A DNA stretch of 64,000 nucleotides from Arenimonas caeni. GTDB lineage: Bacteria; Pseudomonadota; Gammaproteobacteria; Xanthomonadales; Xanthomonadaceae. Made by a program: the position numbers and the translations under genes. Below, one piece after another: positions 25,653 through 34,436 of the stretch (within the stretch, counting starts at the first letter, position 1; each line of letters begins with the position of its first letter). The notes beneath the pieces were generated by a model. That model saw only the letters and a program-made list of their open reading frames with translations. It was not told where the DNA came from and did not search any database. The stretch is taken from the NCBI RefSeq assembly GCF_003024235.1, contig NZ_KZ679094.1, positions 24,560 to 88,559 on the forward strand. The letters are read 5' to 3'.

Positions 25653-27320
25653 CTAAGCGCTGCCCTGGGGCAGCGCACGCTCGATCAGCAGGTCCCAGGC
25701 CGGACCGGCCGGCAGCGTGCCGTAGGCCAGGCCCTGGCCGCCGCCCAGGCGGGCGGCGCAGAAGGCCGCCGCCGCCGGCGCAGGCGCGCCGCGCAGCAAC
25801 AACGACGCCTGCAGGGCCAGCGCCATGCGTTCGGCCAGCCGACGCGCGGCCGCCTCGAGTGCGTCCGGCGGCTGCTGCAGGAAGGCGCGCAGGGCGTCGA
25901 TCTCGGCGTCGAGCGCCGGGTCGCCGCCACGCGCCCGCTCGAGCTCGGCGAAGTAGGCATCCACGCAGCCGGGCTCGCGGGTCATGGCGCGCAGCACGTC
26001 CAGGCACTGGATGTTGCCGCTGCCTTCCCAGATCGAGTTGAGCGGCGACTGCCGGAACAGGCGCGGCATGCCGCCCTCCTCCACGTAACCCACGCCCCCC
26101 AGGCACTCCATGGCCTCGGCGGTGAAGCCCGGCGCGCGCTTGCACACCCAGTACTTGCCCAGGGCCGTGGTCAGGCGCGCGAACGCGGCCTCGCCCGGGT
26201 CGCGCCCGCTGGCGTCGACGGCGCGCGCCACGCGGAAGGCAAGCGCCGTGGCCGCCTCCGACTCCAGCGCCAGGTCGGCCAGCACGTTGCGCATCAGTGC
26301 GTGTTCGCAAAGCAGCTTGCCGAACGTCTGCCGGTGGCGGGCGAAGTGCAGCGCCTGCACCAGGGCCTGGCGCATCAGGCTGGCCGAACCGAGCAGGCAG
26401 TCCAGGCGGGTCAGCGCCACCATCTGCAGGATGGTGGCCACGCCGCGGCCCTCCTCGCCGACCCGCCAGGCGAGGGCGCCGTGGAATTCCACCTCCGCGC
26501 TGGCGTTGCTCCAGTCGCCGAGCTTGTCCTTCAGGCGCTGGATGCGGATGCCGTTGCGGGCGCCGTCGGGCGCGAAGCGCGGCAGCAGGAAACAGGTCAG
26601 GCCCCCTTCGGCCTGGGCGAGCACCAGGAAGGCGTCGCACATCGGCGCCGAGAAGAACCATTTGTGGCCCACCAGCTGGTACAGCGGCGCCGGGCCGGCG
26701 CCGGCCACCGGCGTGGCGCGGGTGGCGTTGGAGCGCACGTCCGAGCCGCCCTGTTTCTCGGTCATGCCCATGCCGATGGTGACGCCGGGCTTGTCCCAGC
26801 CGGGCGCGTGGCGCGGGTCGTAGCGCGCGGCGCACACGCGCGGCAGCCAGCCGGCAGCCAGCCCCGGCTCATGCTGCAGGGCGGGCACGCAGGCGTAGGT
26901 CATGGTCAGCGGGCAACTGGTGCCCTGGTCGGCCTGGTTGTGCAGGAACATCAGCGCCGCGCGCGCCACGTGCGCGCCCGGGCGGCCGGCATGGCGCCAG
27001 GCGAAGTTGGGCACGCCATGTTCAATCGCCGTGGCCATCAGCTGGTGGTAGGCCGGGTGGAACTCGACGTCGTCGAGGCGATGGCCGCGCGGGTCGAAGG
27101 GATGGAACACCGGCCGGTGGGCGTTTGCCAGGCGACCGGATTCCATCAACTCGTTGCCGGCCAGCCTGCCGTAGGCGGCGATTTCGTCGACGGCCCAGTC
27201 GCCGCCCTCGCGCGCCACCGCCTCGCGCAGCGGCCGGTCGTCGCGCCACAGGTCGCGCGGCCAGGGCGACGGCGGCTGGTTCCCGACCACGTGGGTGGTG
27301 AAGCGTTCGCGCGTATCCAT
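25653..27320 (-). CDS. aidB: Acyl-CoA dehydrogenase family protein, AidB-like
   Basis: A 555-residue flavoprotein of the AidB branch. The N-terminus (THVVGNQPPSPWPRDLW) and HPAYHQLMATAIEHG are AidB-type, GMGMTEKQGGSDVRSNATRA is the FAD-site loop with the AidB-specific arrangement, and ECLGGVGYVEEGGMPRLFRQSPLNSI is the second signature. In E. coli AidB is induced by alkylation and binds DNA while showing isovaleryl-CoA dehydrogenase activity. No Ada box was recognised upstream; a CAGAAT -10-like element lies in the 104-bp divergent gap. Gene order does not place it in a degradation operon. Confidence 0.87.
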   Translation of the reverse strand: MDTRERFTTHVVGNQPPSPWPRDLWRDDRPLREAVAREGGDWAVDEIAAYGRLAGNELMESGRLANAHRPVFHPFDPRGHRLDDVEFHPAYHQLMATAIEHGVPNFAWRHAGRPGAHVARAALMFLHNQADQGTSCPLTMTYACVPALQHEPGLAAGWLPRVCAARYDPRHAPGWDKPGVTIGMGMTEKQGGSDVRSNATRATPVAGAGPAPLYQLVGHKWFFSAPMCDAFLVLAQAEGGLTCFLLPRFAPDGARNGIRIQRLKDKLGDWSNASAEVEFHGALAWRVGEEGRGVATILQMVALTRLDCLLGSASLMRQALVQALHFARHRQTFGKLLCEHALMRNVLADLALESEAATALAFRVARAVDASGRDPGEAAFARLTTALGKYWVCKRAPGFTAEAMECLGGVGYVEEGGMPRLFRQSPLNSIWEGSGNIQCLDVLRAMTREPGCVDAYFAELERARGGDPALDAEIDALRAFLQQPPDALEAAARRLAERMALALQASLLLRGAPAPAAAAFCAARLGGGQGLAYGTLPAGPAWDLLIERALPQGSA

Positions 27321-27424
27321 GCGGGTTCCCCATTGGGCGGCCCCATTCTGCCCCCGCCCCGGTGGCCATCGCCAATCCGGCGGCGGCCGGCCTATGATCG
27401 GGCGCCAGCACCGGGAGCCCGCGA

Positions 27425-27823
27425 CTGAAACCGACCCTCAAGCGCATCACCGCCGTCCTGCCGGTGCAGGCCATCGAACCCTCGCTTGCGTTCTGGGAGG
27501 CCGTGGGCATGGCGCGCACCGCCGAGGTGCCGCATGGCGGGGCGCTGGGCTTCGTGATCCTTGCCGGCCACGGGGTCGAGCTGATGCTGCAGAGCCACGC
27601 ATCGATCGCCGACGACATGCCCTCGCTCGCCGACGAGGCGGCCGCGGGCAAGGCCTTCCTGTTCATCGAGGTCGACGACATCGACGCCATCGAACGCGCG
27701 CTGGCCGGGCAGCCGCAGGCTTTCCCGCGCCGGACCACTTTCTACGGCGCCACCGAGGTCGGCTACCGCGAGCCCGGCGGGCACCTGGTCACCTTCGCCA
27801 TGTTCAGCGGCGGCGGGCAATGA
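27425..27823 (+). CDS. VOC (glyoxalase/bleomycin resistance) superfamily protein, probable CTG start
   Basis: A 132-residue single vicinal-oxygen-chelate domain. The beta-strand opening LKPTLKRITAVLPVQAIEPSLAFWEAV only appears if translation begins at CTG 27425; the first ATG-class codon, GTG 27464, would remove the first strand (KRITAVLPV). CTG is preceded by GGGAG at the same spacing used by neighbouring genes, and by a TATGAT -10-like box at 27393-27398. VELMLQSHAS and GYREPGGHLVTFAMF supply the later half. Substrate is unknown. The conservative alternative is a shorter protein from 27464. Confidence 0.72.
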   Translation: MKPTLKRITAVLPVQAIEPSLAFWEAVGMARTAEVPHGGALGFVILAGHGVELMLQSHASIADDMPSLADEAAAGKAFLFIEVDDIDAIERALAGQPQAFPRRTTFYGATEVGYREPGGHLVTFAMFSGGGQ

Positions 27824-27858
27824 GCCGATGAACGCCGACGGCCGGGTTTAGAGCACGC

Positions 27859-28449
27859 ATGCAGCCAGGCTGCGGGACACTGCCCACCGTGAAGAACCCA
27901 CGCCGCCGCAAGCCCGACGACCCGGAGCGCACCGAAACCCTGCGCCTGCCGGACGGCCGCACGCTCTGGCTGCGCCCGGTGCAGCCGGCCGATGCCGCGC
28001 CGATGGCCGGCGCCTTCTCCCTGCTCACCGAGGACGAAGTGCGGCGGCGCTACCTGCATCCGGTCAAGGCGCTTTCGGAAAAATACCTCGGCGCCCTGGT
28101 CAACCCGGTGCCGGGCCGCGATTTCGTCGTGGTGGCGGCCGAGCCGCTGCCGCCGGGCGAGGCCCTGGTGGGCGCGGTGGCCCGGCTTGATCGCGACCCC
28201 TGCGGCGACACCGCCGAGTTCGCCATCCTCGTCTCGCATTTCCTGGCCGGCCAGGGCCTGGGCAAGGCGATGATGCGCCGGCTGGTGGAATGGGCCGAGG
28301 CCCACGGCATCCGCCAGCTCTGGGGCGACGTGCTCGACGACAACACCTCGATGATCGCCCTGTCCCAGGCCATCGGCTTCCGGCGCGAGCACATCCCCGG
28401 CTCCGGCGGCCAGGTCCGGGTCTGGCTCGACCTGAAGCCGGGCATGTGA
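27859..28449 (+). CDS. GNAT-family N-acetyltransferase
   Basis: A protein of up to 196 residues. ETLRLPDGRTLWLRPVQPADAAPM is the usual opening of a GNAT group related to the C-terminal part of acetyl-CoA synthetase-like protein acetylases (Pat). The CoA loop is SHFLAGQGLGKAMMRRLVEWA (Q-G-x-G-K), followed by NTSMIALSQAIGFRRE. Two starts are possible: ATG 27859 and GTG 27889 (VKNPRRRK); neither has a strong ribosome site. The stop lies 39 bp before mfd, and the mfd -10-like box overlaps this gap. Confidence 0.78.
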   Translation: MQPGCGTLPTVKNPRRRKPDDPERTETLRLPDGRTLWLRPVQPADAAPMAGAFSLLTEDEVRRRYLHPVKALSEKYLGALVNPVPGRDFVVVAAEPLPPGEALVGAVARLDRDPCGDTAEFAILVSHFLAGQGLGKAMMRRLVEWAEAHGIRQLWGDVLDDNTSMIALSQAIGFRREHIPGSGGQVRVWLDLKPGM

Positions 28450-28472
28450 AACGGCCGACACGCCGGCTGCGC

Positions 28473-28478
28473 TAAACT
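28473..28478 (+). promoter_or_regulatory. -10-like TAAACT immediately before mfd
   Basis: TAAACT followed by CCGCGGCC, 10 nt before the mfd ATG. The same downstream string follows the TATAAT before tesB. If used, it would give a leader of about four bases. No -35 element is evident. Confidence 0.3.
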
Positions 28479-28488
28479 CCGCGGCCTC

Positions 28489-31400
28489 ATGAAAGACCCC
28501 CGACTCCCCAGCGCGCCCCGCCCCCGCGCGGGCCAACGGCGCGCCGCCTGGCGCGCGCCCGCCAGCGCCAGCCTCGCCGCCCTCGCCCTGGCCGAGACCG
28601 CCCGCCACCACGACGGCCTGGTGCTCGCGGTCACCCGCGACAGCCACGCCGCCCAGGCGCTCGAGCACGACCTGCGAGTTTTCGCCGGCGAAGGCGACGC
28701 GGCCCTGCCGGTGCTGCACTTCGCCGACTGGGAAACCCTGCCCTACGACCTGTTCAGCCCGCACCCGGACATCGTCAGCCAGCGCGTGGCCGCGCTGTAC
28801 CGGCTGCCGACCACGCGCAAGGGCGTGCTGGTGGTGCCGGTGGCCTCGCTGATGCAGCGGCTGCCGCCGCCCGACTGGATCGCCGGCAACACGCTCGACC
28901 TGCGCAATGGCCAGCGCCTGGACCTCGACGCCGAAAAGCGACGGCTCGAGGCCGCCGGCTACCGCAACGTCCCGCAGGTGCTCGACCCGGGCGACTTCGC
29001 CGTGCGCGGCGCCCTGCTCGACCTCTACCCCATGGGCGCCGACCGCCCCTATCGCATCGAGCTGTTCGACGACCAGATCGACTCGCTGCGCAGCTTCGAC
29101 CCCGAGACCCAGCGCTCCGACCACCCGGTCGACAGCGTGCGCCTGCTGCCGGCGCGCGAGTTCCCGCTCGACGAGGCCAGCACCCGGCGCGTGCGCGAGC
29201 GCCTGAGCGAACGCTTCGATTTCGACCCGCGCCGCTGCCCGCTCTACCAGGACCTCAAGGCGGGCGGCACGCCGGCCGGCATCGAGTACTACCTGCCGTT
29301 GTTCTTCGAGCGCACCGCCAGCCTGTTCGAGCACCTTTCCGGCGACACCCTGCTGGTGCTGGCCGACGGCGTGGCGGAAGCCGCCGAGGCCTTCTGGCAG
29401 CAGACCGGGGAACGCTGGGAACAGCGCCGGCACGACCTGGAGCGGCCGATCCTGCCCCCGGGCGAGCTCTACCTGGCTCCCGAGGAACTGCGCGCGGCCT
29501 TCAACCGCGCCGAACGCGTCGAGATGCTGGCGGCCGGGCACCCGCAGGCCGACAAGGCCACCGCCCTGCCCGAGCAGCCCGCGCCCAGCCTGCCCTGGAG
29601 CCAGAAGGGCGGCGACCCCGGCAGCGCCCTGCACGGCTTCCTGCGCGCCTATCCGGGCCGCGTGCTGCTGGCGGCCGACTCGGCCGGGCGCCGCGAGGCA
29701 CTGATCGAGCTGCTGGCCGGCGCCGACATCCGCCCGGTGGTGCTGCCGGACTGGCAGGCCTTCCTCGACGGCGATGCGCGCTTCGCCATCACCGTCGCGG
29801 CGCTCGAGGATGGCTTCGCGCTGCAGGAGCCGGCGCTGGCCGTGCTCACCGAACGCCAGCTCTTCCCCGAGCGCGCCGAGCAGTCGCGGCGCCGGCGCAA
29901 GGCCGTGCGCGACCCGGATGCGGTGCTGCGCGACCTGAGCGAGATCGCCATCGGCGCGCCGATCGTGCACGAGGACCACGGCGTGGGCCGCTACCAGGGC
30001 CTGGTGGTGCTCGACGCCGGCGGCGTCGGCGGCGAGTTCCTGCAGATCGAGTACGCCAAGGGCGACAAGCTCTACGTGCCGGTTTCCCAGCTGCAGCTGG
30101 TGAGCCGCTATTCGGGCGCCTCGCCCGAACACGCGCCGCTGCATTCGCTCGGCGGCGAGGCCTGGGAAAAGGCCAGGCGCAAGGCCGCCGAGAAGGTGCG
30201 CGACGTGGCCGCCGAACTGCTCGAGATCCAGGCCCGCAGGCACGCCCGCAAAGGCCTGGCGCTGCCGCTGGACCGTTCGATGTACGAGCCGTTCGCGGCC
30301 ACCTTCCCGTTCGAGGAAACGCCGGACCAGCTCGCCGCCATCAACGCCGTGGTCGCCGACCTCGGACAGCCTCAGCCCATGGACCGCGTGGTCTGCGGCG
30401 ACGTCGGCTTCGGCAAGACCGAGGTCGCGGTCCGCGCCGCCTTCGTCGCCGCCACCGCCGGCAAGCAGGTGGCGGTGCTGGTGCCGACCACGCTGCTGGC
30501 CGAGCAGCACTACCGCAATTTCCGCGACCGCTACGCCGACTGGCCGATCCGGGTCGAGGTGCTCAGCCGCTTCAAGTCGGCCAAGGAGATCAAGGCCGCG
30601 CTGGCCCTGCTGGCCGAGGGCAAGATCGACGTCATCGTCGGCACCCACCGCCTGCTGCAGCCCGACGTGAAGTTCCGGGACCTGGGCCTGGTGATCGTCG
30701 ACGAAGAGCAGCGCTTCGGCGTGCGCCAGAAGGAGGCCCTGAAGGCGCTGCGCGCCGAGGTGCACCTGCTCACGCTCACCGCCACGCCGATCCCGCGCAC
30801 GCTGAACATGGCCATGAGCGGGCTGCGCGAGCTGAGCATCATCGCCACGCCGCCGGCGCACCGCCTGGCGGTGCAGACGGTGGTGACGCCCTGGGACCCG
30901 GCCCTGCTGCGCGAGGCCTTCCAGCGCGAGCTGGCGCGCGGCGGCCAGGTGTACTTCCTGCACAACGAAGTCGACACGATCGAGAAGACGGCGCGCGAGC
31001 TGGCCGAACTGGTGCCGGCCGCGCGCATCCGCATCGCCCACGGCCAGATGCCCGAGCGCGAGCTCGAACAGGTGATGCTCGACTTCCACCGCCAGCGCTT
31101 CAACGTGCTGGTGTGCACGACGATCATTGAGTCTGGCATCGACATCCCCAGCGCCAACACCATCATCATCCACCGCGCCGACCGCTTCGGCCTGGCCCAG
31201 CTGCACCAGCTGCGCGGCCGCGTCGGCCGCAGCCACCACCGCGCCTATGCCTACCTGGTGGTGCCGGACAAGAAGACGCTCACCTCCGACGCCGCCAAGC
31301 GGCTCGAGGCCCTGGCTTCGCTCGAGGAGCTGGGCGCGGGCTTCACCCTGGCCACGCACGACCTGGAGATCCGCGGCGCCGGCGAGCTGCTGGGCGAGGA

Positions 31401-31953
31401 CCAGAGCGGCCAGATGGCCGAGATCGGTTTCTCGCTCTACACCGAGCTGCTCGAGCGCGCGGTGAAGTCGATCAAGTCCGGCAAGCTGCCCGACTTCGAC
31501 CCGGCCACGCGCCACGGCGCCGAAGTCGAGCTCAATGTCCCGGCGCTGATCCCCGAGGACTACCTGCCCGACGTGCATGCGCGCCTGACGCTGTACAAGC
31601 GCGTGGCCTCGGCCCGCGACGCCGAGGCGCTCAAGGAGTTGCAGGTGGAGATGGTCGACCGCTTCGGCCTGCTGCCCGAGCCGGCCAAGCAGCTCTTCGC
31701 CGTGGCCGAGCTCAAGCTCGAGGCCACGCCGCTGGGCATCCGCAAGCTCGAGCTGGGCCCGACCGGCGGACGCTGCCATTTCGTGCCGCAGCCGGCGATC
31801 GACCCGATGTCGGTGATCCGGCTGATCCAGTCCCAGCCCAAGGTGTATTCGATGGACGGCCCGGACAAGCTGCGCATCCGCATGGACCTGCCCGACGCCG
31901 GATCGCGCCTGCGCACGGCGCGCGGCCTGCTGGCGCTGCTGGCGAGGGGCTGA
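28489..31953 (+). CDS. mfd: Transcription-repair coupling factor Mfd
   Basis: A 1154-residue ATP-driven DNA translocase that removes RNA polymerase stalled at lesions and recruits UvrA. Domains in order: UvrB-like N-terminal part (about 1-340), linker, RNA polymerase-interacting CarD-like domain (about 475-545, beginning IVHEDHGVGRYQGLVVLD), and the RecG-type motor (about 575-970) with Walker A GDVGFGKTEVA, DEEQ in VIVDEEQRFGV, TATPIPRTLN and QLRGRVGRS. The C-terminal autoinhibitory TRCF domain (about 1000-1100) follows. Length matches the family. The ATG has no evident Shine-Dalgarno and a -10-like box close by. It stands alone as a transcription unit. Confidence 0.95.
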   Translation: MKDPRLPSAPRPRAGQRRAAWRAPASASLAALALAETARHHDGLVLAVTRDSHAAQALEHDLRVFAGEGDAALPVLHFADWETLPYDLFSPHPDIVSQRVAALYRLPTTRKGVLVVPVASLMQRLPPPDWIAGNTLDLRNGQRLDLDAEKRRLEAAGYRNVPQVLDPGDFAVRGALLDLYPMGADRPYRIELFDDQIDSLRSFDPETQRSDHPVDSVRLLPAREFPLDEASTRRVRERLSERFDFDPRRCPLYQDLKAGGTPAGIEYYLPLFFERTASLFEHLSGDTLLVLADGVAEAAEAFWQQTGERWEQRRHDLERPILPPGELYLAPEELRAAFNRAERVEMLAAGHPQADKATALPEQPAPSLPWSQKGGDPGSALHGFLRAYPGRVLLAADSAGRREALIELLAGADIRPVVLPDWQAFLDGDARFAITVAALEDGFALQEPALAVLTERQLFPERAEQSRRRRKAVRDPDAVLRDLSEIAIGAPIVHEDHGVGRYQGLVVLDAGGVGGEFLQIEYAKGDKLYVPVSQLQLVSRYSGASPEHAPLHSLGGEAWEKARRKAAEKVRDVAAELLEIQARRHARKGLALPLDRSMYEPFAATFPFEETPDQLAAINAVVADLGQPQPMDRVVCGDVGFGKTEVAVRAAFVAATAGKQVAVLVPTTLLAEQHYRNFRDRYADWPIRVEVLSRFKSAKEIKAALALLAEGKIDVIVGTHRLLQPDVKFRDLGLVIVDEEQRFGVRQKEALKALRAEVHLLTLTATPIPRTLNMAMSGLRELSIIATPPAHRLAVQTVVTPWDPALLREAFQRELARGGQVYFLHNEVDTIEKTARELAELVPAARIRIAHGQMPERELEQVMLDFHRQRFNVLVCTTIIESGIDIPSANTIIIHRADRFGLAQLHQLRGRVGRSHHRAYAYLVVPDKKTLTSDAAKRLEALASLEELGAGFTLATHDLEIRGAGELLGEDQSGQMAEIGFSLYTELLERAVKSIKSGKLPDFDPATRHGAEVELNVPALIPEDYLPDVHARLTLYKRVASARDAEALKELQVEMVDRFGLLPEPAKQLFAVAELKLEATPLGIRKLELGPTGGRCHFVPQPAIDPMSVIRLIQSQPKVYSMDGPDKLRIRMDLPDAGSRLRTARGLLALLARG

Positions 31954-32005
31954 GCCGGCGGCGCGGCGGCGCTATGCTGGGGCTCCCCGACGCGGATGCC
32001 CCGCC

Positions 32006-32518
32006 ATGACCCTGCTGCGCCTGCTGATGCTCGTCGCCTGCCTCGCCACCGCCCTGCCCGCCCACGCCCACGACGGCATCGTGGTGGTCGTGGTGCGCCA
32101 CGCCGAGAAGGCCGACGACTCGCGCGACCCGCCGCTGGCCCAGGCCGGCGAGGCCCGCGCCGACGCGCTGGCCGCGACGCTGGCGGGTACGAAGCTCGAC
32201 CTCGCCGTCAGCACGCAGTTCCGGCGCACCCGCCAGACCGCCGCACCGGCCGCGGCGGCCGCGGGCATCGAGGTCGGCGAGCGCCCCATCGACGCCGCCA
32301 ACGCGGCCACCTACGCCGGCGAGCTCGCGCGCGAGCTGCGCGCCCTGCCGCCGGGCAGCACCGCGCTGGTGGTCGGCCACAGCAACACCGTGCCCGGCAT
32401 CGTCGAAGCCTTGTCCGGCCAGCCCGCGGCGCCAATGCCCGAGACCGAATACGACCGCTACACCGTGGTGGTGCTCGACGCCGACGGCACCGCCCGGGTC
32501 ATCACCAGTCGCTACTGA
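32006..32518 (+). CDS. Secreted histidine phosphatase-family protein
   Basis: A 170-residue member of the phosphoglycerate-mutase-like histidine phosphatases. Residues 1-22 form a signal peptide ending AHAHD. VVVVRHAEKADD carries the RHG-type motif with the phospho-accepting histidine (about residue 33), and LVVGHSNTVPGIV the second histidine. The SixA-like small size suggests a phosphohistidine or phosphate-monoester hydrolase in the periplasm. A TATGCT -10-like box is at 31973-31978. An AGGAGG site for the next gene overlaps its stop codon, so translation of the two is likely linked. Confidence 0.83.
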   Translation: MTLLRLLMLVACLATALPAHAHDGIVVVVVRHAEKADDSRDPPLAQAGEARADALAATLAGTKLDLAVSTQFRRTRQTAAPAAAAAGIEVGERPIDAANAATYAGELARELRALPPGSTALVVGHSNTVPGIVEALSGQPAAPMPETEYDRYTVVVLDADGTARVITSRY

Positions 32519-32528
32519 GGAGGCCGCG

Positions 32529-33392
32529 ATGGCGCTCGAGATCGAAGGACGCGAACACGACCTGGGCGGCGGCTTCACCGTGCGCCGGCTGCTGCCGCAC
32601 GCGAAGTGCCGCAGCGTCGGCCCCTTCGTCTTCTTCGACCACATCGGCCCGGCCGAGGTGCCGGCCGAACACCCGATGGCGGTGCGCCCGCATCCGCACA
32701 TCGGCCTGGCCACGGTCACCTTCCTCTGGGAAGGCGCGATCATGCACCGCGACAGCCTGGGCTACGCGCAGGAAATCCTGCCCGGCGACGTGAACTGGAT
32801 GACCGCCGGGCGCGGCATCGTGCACTCCGAGCGCACGCCCGAACGCCTGCTGGGCAAGCCGCAGCGCATGCACGGCCTGCAGACCTGGGTGGCGCTGCCG
32901 AAGGAGCACGAGGAAACCGCGCCCGACTTCGCCCACCACCCGGCCGCCACCCTGCCCGTGGTCGAACTGCCCGGCGTGCGCCTGTGCGTGGTGGCCGGCG
33001 ACGGGTTCGGCGAGACCTCGCCGGTGAAGGTGCTGGCGCGCACGCTGTACGTGTCGATGGAACTCTCGGCCGGCGCGGCGCTGCCGATCCCGGCCGACCA
33101 CGCCGAACGCGCGCTCTACCCCGTCGAGGGCGAGCTCACGCTCGACGGCGAGCCCTTGGCCCTGGGCCGGCTGCGGGTGCTCGACCCGGGCAGCGAGCCG
33201 GTGCTGCGCGCCGGCTGCGATGCCCGGGTGATGCTGCTCGGCGGCGAGCCGCTCGACGGCCGGCGGCACGTGTGGTGGAACTTCGTGTCCAGTTCGCGCG
33301 AGCGCATCGAACAGGCCAAGGCCGACTGGGCCGCCGACCGCATGGGCCGGGTGCCCGGGGAAACCGAGCGCATCCCGCTGCCCGAGCGCTGA
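32529..33392 (+). CDS. Pirin-family protein
   Basis: A 287-residue bicupin. The metal-site motif is RPHPHIGLATVTFLWEGAIMHRDSLG, and MTAGRGIVHSE closes the first cupin; the second cupin holds the ALYPVEGELTLDGE segment. It resembles true pirins more than the shorter YhhW-like one at 20247. Members are iron proteins with quercetinase activity or regulatory roles. It has a perfect AGGAGG ribosome site five bases before the ATG. It converges on another pirin gene with a gap of 17 bp. Confidence 0.9.
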   Translation: MALEIEGREHDLGGGFTVRRLLPHAKCRSVGPFVFFDHIGPAEVPAEHPMAVRPHPHIGLATVTFLWEGAIMHRDSLGYAQEILPGDVNWMTAGRGIVHSERTPERLLGKPQRMHGLQTWVALPKEHEETAPDFAHHPAATLPVVELPGVRLCVVAGDGFGETSPVKVLARTLYVSMELSAGAALPIPADHAERALYPVEGELTLDGEPLALGRLRVLDPGSEPVLRAGCDARVMLLGGEPLDGRRHVWWNFVSSSRERIEQAKADWAADRMGRVPGETERIPLPER

Positions 33393-33409
33393 GCCCGGGC
33401 ACGCGTCGG

Positions 33410-34258
33410 CTAGAAGCGGCCGGACTGGAAGTCGAAGAAGGCCTGGCGCAGCTCGTCCTGGGTGTTCATCACGAACGGGCCGTAGCGCGCCACCGGCTCG
33501 CGCAGGGGCTTGCCGGCGACCAGGATCAGGCGGGTATCGGCCTCGCGACCCTCGAGTGCCACCGCGCCGCCTTCGCCCAGCACCGCCAGTTCGCGCGCCT
33601 GCACGGTGGCCGCGCCGGTCCCTTCGCCGAGCCGGGCGCTGCCTTCGTACACATAGGCGAAGGCGCTGTGGCCTTCCGGCAGGGCATGCACGTAGCGATC
33701 GCCCGCGCCCAGGCGCAGGTCCAGATAGGTCGGCTCGGTGGCCGGCTGCACGATCGGGCCCTGCACGCCGGCGACCTCGCCGGCGATCACCCTGGCGCGC
33801 ACGCCCGGGGCGGCGTCCACTTCCGGGAAGCGCCCGGGGCCGTATTCCTGGTACTTCGGCGCGGTCATCTTCTCGCGCGCCGGCAGGTTCACCCACAGCT
33901 GGAAGCCGCGCATGCGGCCCTCCTCCTGCTCGGGCATCTCCGAGTGCACGATCCCGCGCCCGGCGGTCATCCACTGCACGGCGCCGGGCACGAGCACGCC
34001 TTCGTTGCCCTTGTTGTCCTTGTGGCGCATGCGCCCCTCGAGCATGTAGGTGACGGTCTCGAAGCCGCGGTGCGGATGGGAGGGGAAACCGGCCAGGTAG
34101 TCCTCGGGACGGTCGGTGCCGAACTCGTCGAGCATCAGGAAAGGATCGAGCTCGGGCAGCTGCGGCGTGCCGATGACGCGGGTGAGCTTCACGCCGGCGC
34201 CGTCGGACGCCGGCATGCCGCGCAGGGTGCGCAGGACGGGGCGGATCACGGTGGCCAT
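33410..34258 (-). CDS. Pirin-family protein
   Basis: A 282-residue bicupin. FPSHPHRGFETVTYMLEGRMRHKDNKG is the metal site, with MTAGRGIVHSEMPEQEEGRMRGFQLWVNLP following as in canonical pirins. Near the C-terminus YGPFVMNTQDELRQAFFDFQSGRF is the usual tail. It is the closest of the three to human pirin and E. coli YhaK-like pirins. It is convergent with the pirin at 32529, so the pair did not arise as a simple tandem duplication in one operon. The 178-bp upstream gap has several small hairpins. Confidence 0.92.
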   Translation of the reverse strand: MATVIRPVLRTLRGMPASDGAGVKLTRVIGTPQLPELDPFLMLDEFGTDRPEDYLAGFPSHPHRGFETVTYMLEGRMRHKDNKGNEGVLVPGAVQWMTAGRGIVHSEMPEQEEGRMRGFQLWVNLPAREKMTAPKYQEYGPGRFPEVDAAPGVRARVIAGEVAGVQGPIVQPATEPTYLDLRLGAGDRYVHALPEGHSAFAYVYEGSARLGEGTGAATVQARELAVLGEGGAVALEGREADTRLILVAGKPLREPVARYGPFVMNTQDELRQAFFDFQSGRF

Positions 34259-34436
34259 GGGTTTCTCCGGTTCGCTGCCCCGGTCGGGGCGATGGACAGA
34301 CTATGCGGCCGGGGCGCCCCGGATTCGAGCCGGGAGGGCCGCAACACTGGGTTGCGGGGCCTGCCCGGGCCGGCGTGAAGGCCGGAGCGGGCCATGTCAT
34401 GCGTTCTAACAGGCAGCCCACCCACTTCCCCCCGAG

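Noticed and set aside
27763..31779. A 1338-codon open frame antisense to mfd, and similar long frames opposite fabF, ppk1, rlmKL and the exporter genes
   Set aside because: They arise from the high GC third-position bias of the real genes; their proteins are His/Gly/Arg/Val-rich with no family motifs, and the opposite strand encodes well-known proteins.
34316..34357. A tRNA T-arm-like stretch (CTCGAAT flanked by CCCGG/CCGGG on the minus strand) and a CCGCAAC/GTTGCGG hairpin
   Set aside because: No acceptor, D-arm or anticodon arm can be built around it, so it is neither a tRNA nor a convincing attachment site.
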